Origin: JBEKYD01 sp049509915
GTDB taxonomy: Bacteria > Acidobacteriota > Terriglobia > Bryobacterales > Bryobacteraceae
DNA: 16,354 nt
NCBI GenBank assembly: GCA_049509915.1
Contig: JBEKZL010000208.1
Span: 1-16,354 of the forward strand
Direction: 5' to 3'
Shown here: piece after piece, positions 6,099 through 12,513 of the stretch
Numbering within the stretch: position 1 is the first letter of the stretch
How the letters are laid out: every line of letters starts with the position of its first letter
Notes under the pieces: generated by a model
What the model was told of the DNA's origin: nothing
Seen by the model: the letters and a program-made list of their open reading frames with translations, nothing else
The model's database searches: none
Made by a program: the position numbers and the translations under genes

Positions 6099-7286
6099 GT
6101 GGTTTTAGTCACCAAGCCTGCCTCGAGCGCCGCAACCGTTACGCGAACCATACCGGAACGTGCGCAGTGGCTGATCGCACTAGGGGTGGTCGTGGCGCTT
6201 TTGTATTACGGCCGCGCGTTGTTCATCACCTCCATCGTCTCGGTAGTGATCGCGTTCATTCTGGATCCGTTCGTGGTGGTGCTGATGCGCCTCCGGCTGC
6301 CGCGTTCCCTGGCCAGCTTCGTGGTTTGCACGGTGGCGCTGGCTATGCTGTACGTGGTAGGGCTGGGCGTTTATTCGCAGTTCTCGGCCCTCTACGAGGT
6401 GATACCGAAATATGGGGAGCGCATTGGCGATCTGGTTGACACGGTGCAGCGCAAAGTCGCCGGCGCGGAGGAAAATGTCACCCGGCTGCTGGTTCCGGCC
6501 GAGCAGCGGCAGCAGGAGCAGGAGCGCTTGCGGGCGCAGCAGGCGGCAGCCGCCCGGCCAGCCAAACGCGGCCGTGTTCCCGTACCGGCCCAGCCGCCCG
6601 CAGCCACCCCCGGTTCCATTCCGGAAGTTCGGATTCACGAAGAGCGAAGCCCCATCGGCGACTTCATCGCCGCCCGCCTGAGCTCCTTCTACAGGTTTCT
6701 CCTGCTGGCCTCCTTCGTGCCTTTTCTGGTGTACTTCATGCTGAGCTGGCGCGACCACATCAATCGCAGTTTCCTGCAATTCTTCTCGGGTGAAGACCGG
6801 GTGGTAGCGGCCCGCAGCCTGCAGGGAATCGCCGAGATGGCGAGGGCTTTCGTCACCGGCAACTTCGTGCTGGGAATGACGCTGGCCGTCGTCAGTTCCA
6901 GCATGTTCTTGGTCATGGGCGTTCCTTTTCCCATCTTGGTGGGCCCGCTTTCAGGCTTTCTCAGCCTGGTGCCTTATGTGGGCCTGCCGCTGGCGCTACT
7001 CCCGCCCCTGTTCTCGTGCCTCACCGTGAACGTCGTGCCACTGTACGTACTGGTGGTGGTTACCGTCGGCCTGCTCCACCTGGTGGCGCTGAACCTCCTT
7101 TATCCGAAAATCGTGGGATCGCGGGTCCACCTGAATCCCCTGGTGGTCACGTTTTCGTTGATGTTGTGGGGCTTCCTGTGGGACGCCCCCGGCTTGCTGC
7201 TCGCCATTCCCGTCACCGCCGGGCTGAAAGCCGTATGCGATAACGTCGCCGGCCTGCGCAAGCTGGGCAAGTTCCTGGGAGATTGA
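6099..7286 (+). CDS. AI-2E/PerM-family membrane protein (YdiK/TqsA-like)
   Basis: A 395-residue polytopic inner-membrane protein. Hydrophobic helices lie at about 22-40, 42-62, 70-92, 196-216, 252-277, 280-307, 312-336 and 347-377. Family landmarks are LSLVPYVGLPLALLPP at 288-303, YPKIVGSRVHLNPLVV at 335-350 and a DAPGLLLAIPVTAGLK end block at 362-377. The family name comes from E. coli TqsA, an autoinducer-2 exporter, but members also include Na+/H+ antiporters and proteins of unknown cargo, so substrate is unassigned. Between helices 3 and 4 lies an unusual low-complexity stretch: Q/E/R-rich at 134-150, then Ala/Pro/Arg-rich at 150-172. The GTG start at 6099 has an AAGGG-type site about 11-14 nt upstream. 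It is divergent from ruvX and convergent with the epimerase gene. Confidence 0.88.
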   Translation: MVLVTKPASSAATVTRTIPERAQWLIALGVVVALLYYGRALFITSIVSVVIAFILDPFVVVLMRLRLPRSLASFVVCTVALAMLYVVGLGVYSQFSALYEVIPKYGERIGDLVDTVQRKVAGAEENVTRLLVPAEQRQQEQERLRAQQAAAARPAKRGRVPVPAQPPAATPGSIPEVRIHEERSPIGDFIAARLSSFYRFLLLASFVPFLVYFMLSWRDHINRSFLQFFSGEDRVVAARSLQGIAEMARAFVTGNFVLGMTLAVVSSSMFLVMGVPFPILVGPLSGFLSLVPYVGLPLALLPPLFSCLTVNVVPLYVLVVVTVGLLHLVALNLLYPKIVGSRVHLNPLVVTFSLMLWGFLWDAPGLLLAIPVTAGLKAVCDNVAGLRKLGKFLGD

Positions 7287-7317
7287 AGCGATCGGCGATC
7301 AGCAGCCAGCGATTCAC

Positions 7318-7331
7318 CGGGCGGCTGCCCG
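7318..7331. terminator. Small hairpin between convergent genes
   Basis: CGGGC at 7318-7322 and GCCCG at 7327-7331 enclose a GGCT loop in the 90-bp space between the AI-2E-family gene and the epimerase gene. There is no T-tract. Nothing else is evident in this gap apart from loosely repeated AGCGATC/GATCAGCAGC words. It is a weak candidate for a shared terminator. Confidence 0.2.
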
Positions 7332-7376
7332 CTTCCGCTGCCTAGGGCTTGGGCTGACCGCTGCTCGCTTGTCCTA

Positions 7377-8324
7377 TCACACACCCACGCCCGCGCCCAC
7401 CAGCCCCCTGAAATACGCCACCGTTTCGCGCAGCCCCTCATCCAGCGACACGCGCGGCTCCCAGCCTAATATCGCCCGCGCTTTCGAGATATCCGGCCGG
7501 CGCTGACGGGGATCGTCTTCCGGCAGCGGCCGAAACTCTATCGGCGCCTTTGTCCCGGTCAGCGCACGAATACGTTCGGCGAATTCCAGAATAGTCATCT
7601 CTTGCGGATTGCCCAGATTTACCGGGTAGCGCTCGGCCGAGAGCATCAGCCGATACAATCCGTCCACCAGGTCGCTCACGTAGCAAAAACTGCGCGTCTG
7701 CCTGCCTTCGCCAAAGACCGTCATGGGAATGTCGCGCAGCGCCTGATCCAGAAACGCCGGCACCACCCGGCCATCGTTGAGCTTCATGCGCGGCCCGTAA
7801 GTGTTGAAGATCCGCGCGATGTTGGTCGCCAGGCCGTGCTTGCGGTGGTAGGCCATGGTCAGCGCCTCGGCGAAACGCTTGCTTTCGTCGTAGCAGGAGC
7901 GCGGCCCCACCGGGTTGACATTGCCCCAGTAGGTTTCCACCTGCGGGTGTACGGCCGGGTCGCCGTAGCTTTCCGAAGTCGAGGCCAGCAGAAAACGGGC
8001 GTCGCCGGTTCGCGCCAGCTCCAGCAACCGCCGCGTGCCCAGCGACCCCACATCCAGCGTCTCGATCGGACAGCGAAGATAATCGAATGGGCTCGCCGGG
8101 GATGCCAGATTGACCACCGCGTCCACCGAGCCCTCAACTTCGAAGGGTTGGGTGATATCGCGATCGAAAAACTCGAAACGCGGATTTCCTGACAAATGGT
8201 CGATATTCCGCGGCGCGCCCGTCGACAAATTGTCGATCCCGACCACGGAATGCCCCTCCGCCAGCAGGCGGTCGCAAAAATGAGAGCCGATAAAACCGGC
8301 GGCGCCGGCGACGACGATTCGCAA
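7377..8324 (-). CDS. UDP-glucuronate decarboxylase-like NAD-dependent sugar epimerase/dehydratase (UXS type)
   Basis: A 315-residue extended SDR enzyme. The Rossmann NAD-binding motif GAAGFIGSH is at 7-15, and GIDNLSTG at 29-36 has D31 for the adenosine ribose. The active site shows STSESYGDP at 115-122 and CYDESK at 144-149 with catalytic Y145 and K149. The segment HPQVETYWGNVNPVGPRSCYDESKR is characteristic of UDP-xylose synthase (UDP-GlcA to UDP-xylose plus CO2). RRPDISKARAILGWEP at 275-290 is the usual C-terminal block. UDP-xylose would feed exopolysaccharide or LPS synthesis, though no glycan genes are adjacent. The start is TTG (8324-8322) with a strong GGGAGG ribosome-binding site; no ATG fits. 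A related epimerase activity cannot be excluded. Confidence 0.88.
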   Translation of the reverse strand: MRIVVAGAAGFIGSHFCDRLLAEGHSVVGIDNLSTGAPRNIDHLSGNPRFEFFDRDITQPFEVEGSVDAVVNLASPASPFDYLRCPIETLDVGSLGTRRLLELARTGDARFLLASTSESYGDPAVHPQVETYWGNVNPVGPRSCYDESKRFAEALTMAYHRKHGLATNIARIFNTYGPRMKLNDGRVVPAFLDQALRDIPMTVFGEGRQTRSFCYVSDLVDGLYRLMLSAERYPVNLGNPQEMTILEFAERIRALTGTKAPIEFRPLPEDDPRQRRPDISKARAILGWEPRVSLDEGLRETVAYFRGLVGAGVGV

Positions 8325-8449
8325 GTTCCCTCCCGGGAAATCTCTTACCTCAAGCCACGCTTACAGCTTCACTTGGCTGCGCGTATGGACAAATATCACA
8401 GCAAATTCCACCTGGAGCGCAAGCCAGACATCGAGCCTTTCGCTCAGTC

Positions 8450-8493
8450 GGGTGCTCACCTCTACCGATTATACGCGTGGCGGAATAGCACCC
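8450..8493 (-). promoter_or_regulatory. Candidate promoter of the UXS-like gene: TATAAT inside an inverted repeat
   Basis: The 182-bp gap 8325-8506 holds a perfect minus-strand TATAAT at 8473-8468. No good -35 sits 16-18 bp upstream. The box is flanked by 7-bp inverted repeats, GGGTGCT at 8450-8456 and AGCACCC at 8487-8493. Transcription from about 8461 would leave a leader of roughly 135 nt, with a small GAGC-GAAAG-GCTC hairpin at about 8432-8444. I match it to no known riboswitch. The repeats could be an operator or the stem of a terminator for the upstream ETF-QO gene. Confidence 0.4.
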
Positions 8494-8506
8494 TCTCATC
8501 CCGCAT

Positions 8507-10174
8507 CTACATGGCCAGATAACTCGGTCCGCCACCACCCTCGGGCGTGACCCAGTTGATGATCTGGTAGGGGTCGGCGATGTCGCAGGTCTTGCAGTGG
8601 ACGCAGTTCGAAGCGTTGATCTTCAATTTTGGCACGCCCTTCTCCATCTGCATTTCATACACCGCGGCGGGACAGAAATACTGACACGGGTTTCCGTACT
8701 CGCGGACGCAGCGGTCGCTGCAGATGTTCGGATCGAGGACCACCAGATGGCAGGGCTGATTCTCTTCATGCCGTGTTCCGGAGTAATACACATCCGTGAG
8801 CCGGTCAAACGTCAGTTTGCCGTCGCCCTTGAACCGCGCCGACTGATCCACCAAGGTGAGATCGCGATGAAGAGGGTGGTACCGCTGGTAACCGGGTCCC
8901 GTGCGCATTGGGTCGAGCATTCCGCGTCCGCCGGTAACAAATTGAATGCCGCTGTGCAGAAGCCCCTTCCATAGCCCGTCGTGGAACCCCTGGTGGAAAT
9001 TCCGCACCGGCCACAGTTCTTTCTTGATCCAGCTCTCCTCGATCTTTTTCGGATAGGCCGCTAGTGTCTTCGCCGAGGTGTCTCCCGCGCACAGCGCTTC
9101 ATAAATCGTTTCGGCGGCAAGCATGCCGCTCTTCATCGCGGTGTGGATTCCCTTCAGCCGTTGGGAATTCAGCAGGCTCGCCGAATCGCCGACGATCAGC
9201 GCACCGTCCACATAATTCCGCGGCATGGAATACCACCCGCCATAAGGGACGGTCTTGGCGCCGTAACGAACCAGCTTGCCGCCCTCCAGAATCCGGCGCA
9301 CGAACGGATGGGTCTTGAAATTCTGGAACGCCTGGTGGGGATCGAAGAGCGGATTGGCGTATTCGAGCGCGATGACCATGCCGAGCGAAACGCGATTGTC
9401 GCGCAACCCGTAAATCCACGTGCCGCCGTACATATCGGCCGTCAGAGGCCATCCCAGCGTGTGCGCCACGTAACCCGGGTCGATGCGCCCCGGCTCGACG
9501 TCCCAGAGTTCCTTGATCCCAATGCCGTACGTCTGAGGGTTCAGTCCGTCCAGACTCAAGCGGGTGACCAGGTCCTTGGTCAGCGAACCGCGCGGGCCTT
9601 CGGCCAGCACGGTAACTTTGGCGCGCAGCTCATATCCCGGGGTAAAGTTGCTTTTCGGCTTGCCGTTTCGGTCCACCGCCTGGTCCCCGGTCAGGACGCC
9701 GGCAATGCCGCTGTTCTCGTAGAGCAGATCCCGGCCCGAAAAGCCCGTAAACAGGGTCACCCCCTTTTGTTCCACGAGCTGCGATAGCCACGTCACGAGT
9801 CGGTTCAGTGAGATTAAGTAATTCCCGTGGTTGCGAAACGGAGGAGGGGTGATCGGAAGTTTCCAGGACTTCCTTTCGCTCAGGAAGTGGACGGCGTCGC
9901 TCGTGACCGGGGTGTCGAGGGGCGCGGTGTTCTCGAAATCGGGCACCAATTCCCGCAGCGCGCGCGGGTCCAGGATGGCGCCCGACAGTTGATGTGCACC
10001 GGCCTCGCGAGCTTTCTCCAGCACGTACACGTTTTCCGTGGATAGTTCCGGCGATTTCTTGGCCGCATTGTGCCGCTCGATCAGGTTGGCAAGCTGGAGA
10101 GCGCAGGCAAGGCCGCTCGGCCCCGCGCCGACGATCAGAACATCCGCTTCGAGTGTTTCGCGTTCGACGGGCAT
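8507..10174 (-). CDS. Electron transfer flavoprotein-ubiquinone oxidoreductase (ETF-QO)
   Basis: A 555-residue membrane-peripheral flavoprotein that takes electrons from reduced ETF and passes them to quinone. The N-terminal FAD dinucleotide-binding motif VGAGPSGLACALQL is at 15-28. GAHQLSGAILDPRAL is at 59-73. IVGDSASLLN at 327-336 is the second FAD contact. The C-terminal [4Fe-4S] domain has C501 (FCPAAVYE), C524, C527 and C530 in CVHCKTCDIADPYQIINW, then TPEGGGGPSY. Extra cysteines C485, C489 and C497 are also seen. Length matches bacterial and mitochondrial mature ETF-QO. It begins 4 bp after the etfA stop; the octamer TGACGTCA spans that junction. It is the third gene of etfB-etfA-ETF-QO, a complete electron branch from acyl-CoA-type dehydrogenases to the respiratory quinone pool. 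Confidence 0.96.
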   Translation of the reverse strand: MPVERETLEADVLIVGAGPSGLACALQLANLIERHNAAKKSPELSTENVYVLEKAREAGAHQLSGAILDPRALRELVPDFENTAPLDTPVTSDAVHFLSERKSWKLPITPPPFRNHGNYLISLNRLVTWLSQLVEQKGVTLFTGFSGRDLLYENSGIAGVLTGDQAVDRNGKPKSNFTPGYELRAKVTVLAEGPRGSLTKDLVTRLSLDGLNPQTYGIGIKELWDVEPGRIDPGYVAHTLGWPLTADMYGGTWIYGLRDNRVSLGMVIALEYANPLFDPHQAFQNFKTHPFVRRILEGGKLVRYGAKTVPYGGWYSMPRNYVDGALIVGDSASLLNSQRLKGIHTAMKSGMLAAETIYEALCAGDTSAKTLAAYPKKIEESWIKKELWPVRNFHQGFHDGLWKGLLHSGIQFVTGGRGMLDPMRTGPGYQRYHPLHRDLTLVDQSARFKGDGKLTFDRLTDVYYSGTRHEENQPCHLVVLDPNICSDRCVREYGNPCQYFCPAAVYEMQMEKGVPKLKINASNCVHCKTCDIADPYQIINWVTPEGGGGPSYLAM

Positions 10175-10178
10175 GACG

Positions 10179-11159
10179 TCATCCGTGTTGGAGCTTCTTT
10201 ACCGCGGCCGTAAGCGCCGGCACCACTTCGAATAGATCGCCGGCGATGCCGTAATCGGCAACTTCAAAAATAGGCGCGTTTTCGTCTTTGTTGATGGCGA
10301 CGACGGCCTTCGAGCCCTTCATGCCGACCAGGTGCTGGATGGCGCCGGAGATCCCCACCGCCAGGTAGAGCTTGGGCGACACCGTCTGCCCTGAGCTGCC
10401 CACCTGCCGGTCCATCGGGAGCCATCCGTTGTCGCAGATCGGGCGCGATGCGGCCAGTTCCGCGCCGAGCGTCCGCGCCAGTTCCTCCACCATCGGCAGG
10501 TTCTCTTTCTCCTTGATTCCGCGGCCGACCGAGACGATCAGCCGCGCAGAAGCCAGATCCACCGTCTGCTCGGATTCCCGGAACCGCGCTCCCGGTTTGC
10601 TCCGGATCTCGGCCGCTTCGAGTTCCGGCGTGAAAAGCTCCACCTCGGCCGCGCCCGCGGAAACCGAATCCGAACGGAACGCTCCTGCCTGCACCGAGAC
10701 GAAACACGGACCCTCGCCGGAGTGCCGGTAATCCGCGTTCAGCCTGCCTTGCAGCAGTTGGCGCACCCACATCGGGCGCCCGTCCTCGAAACGCATGCCG
10801 ATGACATCGGAGATGAGCATCTGGTCGAACCGCGCCGCCAGCCTTGGAGCGAAGTCGCGAACCTGGTAGGTGTGCGGAAACACGGTCAGCGCCGGATCCA
10901 GCTTGCGAATCAACTGACTGAGCGCCAGGACATACCCGTCGGCCGTGTACTGGCCCAGCAATTCATGCTGCACCACGTAGGCCTTCAGAATTTTCCTGGT
11001 GCGCAACTCCGCGGCCAGGTCGTCCGCCGGTCCCGCCGCTACGGCGGCAATCAGCGGCTGGTTCAATTGTTCCGCCGCTTCCTGACCCGCCGCCAAGGCT
11101 TCCCAGGATAACCGGTTCCACGTGCCGCGATATTCCAGGATCGCCAGTACGCCCTTCAT
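10179..11159 (-). CDS. etfA: Electron transfer flavoprotein subunit alpha
   Basis: A 326-residue FAD-binding subunit of the ETF heterodimer. The C-terminal FAD domain shows VSVGRGIKEKENLPMVEELA at 209-228, then DNGWLPMDRQVGSSGQTVSPKLYLAVGISGAIQHLVGM at 243-280, and AINKDENAPIFEVADYGIAGDLFEVVPAL at 288-316, all hallmark blocks. The N-terminal domain (1-190) is the usual ETF alpha/beta fold. The ATG overlaps the etfB stop by 4 bp (ATGA), so synthesis of the two subunits is coupled in the expected order beta then alpha. Reduced FAD is reoxidised by the ETF-QO encoded next. No CxxC ferredoxin extension or bifurcation partner genes are present, which fits the non-bifurcating respiratory type. Confidence 0.96.
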   Translation of the reverse strand: MKGVLAILEYRGTWNRLSWEALAAGQEAAEQLNQPLIAAVAAGPADDLAAELRTRKILKAYVVQHELLGQYTADGYVLALSQLIRKLDPALTVFPHTYQVRDFAPRLAARFDQMLISDVIGMRFEDGRPMWVRQLLQGRLNADYRHSGEGPCFVSVQAGAFRSDSVSAGAAEVELFTPELEAAEIRSKPGARFRESEQTVDLASARLIVSVGRGIKEKENLPMVEELARTLGAELAASRPICDNGWLPMDRQVGSSGQTVSPKLYLAVGISGAIQHLVGMKGSKAVVAINKDENAPIFEVADYGIAGDLFEVVPALTAAVKKLQHG

Positions 11160-11926
11160 AACACCCGCACCTCGAATTTAAGGATTTCCGCCAGCTTCGT
11201 GGCGGCCTCTGCCGCGCTGCCCGTAATCATGCGCGCCTCCTTCTTTCGCGGCGGCACGTAAACGCGCTCGATCGACACCGGCGCCGGCCGCGGCCCGGAG
11301 AGCTCTTGCGGCGCGATGCGGCGAACCTCTTTGGTCTTCACCTTTTTAATTCCCATCAGGGTGGCGTAGCGGAGTTTGCTGATTCCGGATTGAATGGTCA
11401 GCAGCGCGGGAAGGGGCAGTTCGACCCATTGGAACCAGCCGTCTTCCAGCTCGCGCTTGACGCGCACCGAGCCATCCTGTTTTTCCACTTCCATGATGAT
11501 GGTCGCATGGGGAATGCCCAGGCTCTCCGCCATCACCACGCCGGTCTGCCCCAGCCCGAGATCGTCGGATTGCAGCCCGGTCAGGATCAGGTCCGCATTT
11601 TCCGCCGCCGCGGCCGCGGCCAGCCGGCGCCCCAGGGTGAGACTGTCGAGTCCTGGCAGGTCGTCGCAGGCGAGATGAATGGCGCGGTCCGCGCCCTTGG
11701 CGAGCGCTTCCCGGATGGACGAAACCACGCGATCCGGTCCGGCGCAAAGCACCACCACCTCGCCGCCATGTTTGTCCTTGAGCAGCAGCGCCGCTTCCAG
11801 CGCGTAGGCGTCCGATTCATTCGTCTCGTAGCTCAGGTCGTGTTCGTCAAACCATTTGCCGCGAGCATCGATGCGGACGCTGGAATCTCGCACCGGAACC
11901 TGTTTCAGGGCAACTATCGTCTTCAT
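11156..11926 (-). CDS. etfB: Electron transfer flavoprotein subunit beta
   Basis: A 256-residue AMP-binding subunit of ETF. Conserved blocks are VALKQVPVRDSSVRID at 5-20, TNESDAYALEAALLLKD at 35-51, LTGLQSDDLGLGQTGVVMAESLGIPHAT at 115-142 and LPALLTIQSGISKLRYATLMGI at 172-193. The last corresponds to the family block that usually reads as a conserved NxPRYPSL-like stretch. A GGGAG ribosome-binding site lies about 9 nt before the ATG. It is the first gene of the operon. Its promoter region carries a perfect TTGACA and a TTACCC/GGGTAA palindrome (11969-11982), so the operon is probably repressible. Confidence 0.95.
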   Translation of the reverse strand: MKTIVALKQVPVRDSSVRIDARGKWFDEHDLSYETNESDAYALEAALLLKDKHGGEVVVLCAGPDRVVSSIREALAKGADRAIHLACDDLPGLDSLTLGRRLAAAAAAENADLILTGLQSDDLGLGQTGVVMAESLGIPHATIIMEVEKQDGSVRVKRELEDGWFQWVELPLPALLTIQSGISKLRYATLMGIKKVKTKEVRRIAPQELSGPRPAPVSIERVYVPPRKKEARMITGSAAEAATKLAEILKFEVRVL

Positions 11927-11968
11927 CGTGAAAACTCCCGGCCGGCTTTGCTGCCGCTGCGTTTTACT

Positions 11969-11982
11969 TTACCCGTGGGTAA
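11969..11982. promoter_or_regulatory. Palindromic operator candidate in the etf / yjbQ-acs intergenic region
   Basis: TTACCC at 11969-11974 and GGGTAA at 11977-11982 form a perfect inverted repeat around a GT centre, with a further C/G match at 11967 and 11984. A second TTACCC copy at 11991-11996 begins 22 bp from the first, about two helical turns. The palindrome overlaps the predicted -10 and start of the etf operon. Short palindromes of this kind are typical TetR-family operators; no regulator gene for it is in the window. Confidence 0.5.
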
Positions 11983-12009
11983 GGTATCAATTACCCGCCG
12001 GCTTGTCAA
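11981..12009 (-). promoter_or_regulatory. Putative promoter of the etfB-etfA-ETF-QO operon
   Basis: A perfect -35 TTGACA (12009-12004) is followed by a 17-bp spacer and TACCTT (11986-11981), a 3 of 6 match to the -10 consensus. Transcription would start near 11974, within the palindrome at 11969-11982, and give a leader of about 48 nt before etfB. Confidence 0.45.
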
Positions 12010-12067
12010 CCGGGCAAGCGCCGGCCCACCGGACCTTGGTCTGGACATTACACTGGATGTTGACCAT

Positions 12068-12487
12068 ATGAAAAGCTATCGCAAGGAACTCTGGTTCGAG
12101 GTGCCGTCGCGGCGCGGGTTCGTCAACATTACGCCGGAGGTGGAGAAGTGTCTGCGCGAAAGCGGCGTGCGCGAGGGGCTGGCGCTGGTGAACGCCATGC
12201 ACATTACGGCATCGGTATTCATCAACGACGATGAAAGCGGACTGCACCAGGATTACGACCGCTGGCTGGAACAACTGGCGCCGCATGAGCCGGTTTCGAA
12301 ATACCAGCACAACCGCACCGGGGAAGACAACGCGGACGCGCACATGAAGCGGCAGATCATGGGCCGCGAAGTGGTGGTGGCGGTGACCGAAGGACGGCTC
12401 GATTTCGGGCCTTGGGAGCAGATCTTTTACGGCGAGTTCGACGGGCGGCGGCGCAAGCGGGCGCTGGTAAAGATTATCGGCGAGTAA
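12068..12487 (+). CDS. yjbQ: YjbQ family protein (UPF0047; thiamine-phosphate synthase-like)
   Basis: A 139-residue single-domain protein of the YjbQ/UPF0047 family. Conserved blocks are VNAMHITASVFINDDESG at 41-58 (H45 and the ND-E turn), HNRTGEDNADAHMK at 81-94 (H81, N88, H92), IMGREVVVAVTEGRL at 97-111 and LDFGPWEQIFYGEFDGRRR at 111-129. E. coli YjbQ has weak thiamine-phosphate synthase activity; the true role is unsettled. ATG 12068 gives the canonical family N-terminus and length. The frame stays open far upstream, but that part is antisense to etfB. It lies 26 bp before acs on the same strand and is probably co-transcribed. It diverges from etfB across a 141-bp control region. Confidence 0.9.
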   Translation: MKSYRKELWFEVPSRRGFVNITPEVEKCLRESGVREGLALVNAMHITASVFINDDESGLHQDYDRWLEQLAPHEPVSKYQHNRTGEDNADAHMKRQIMGREVVVAVTEGRLDFGPWEQIFYGEFDGRRRKRALVKIIGE

Positions 12488-12513
12488 ATCCGGAGTCTGG
12501 TAAGATTTCTGGA

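Noticed and set aside
8432..8506. Possible riboswitch in the UXS leader
   Set aside because: Only a 4-bp GAGC/GCTC hairpin is evident and no known riboswitch core could be matched.
10174..10181. Perfect palindrome TGACGTCA at the etfA/ETF-QO junction
   Set aside because: It is made of the etfA stop codon and the start context of the next gene; an 8-bp palindrome inside an operon is readily chance.
11306..12067. Long open extension in front of yjbQ
   Set aside because: Most of it is antisense to etfB and the rest crosses the intergenic operator; YjbQ homology begins at 12068.
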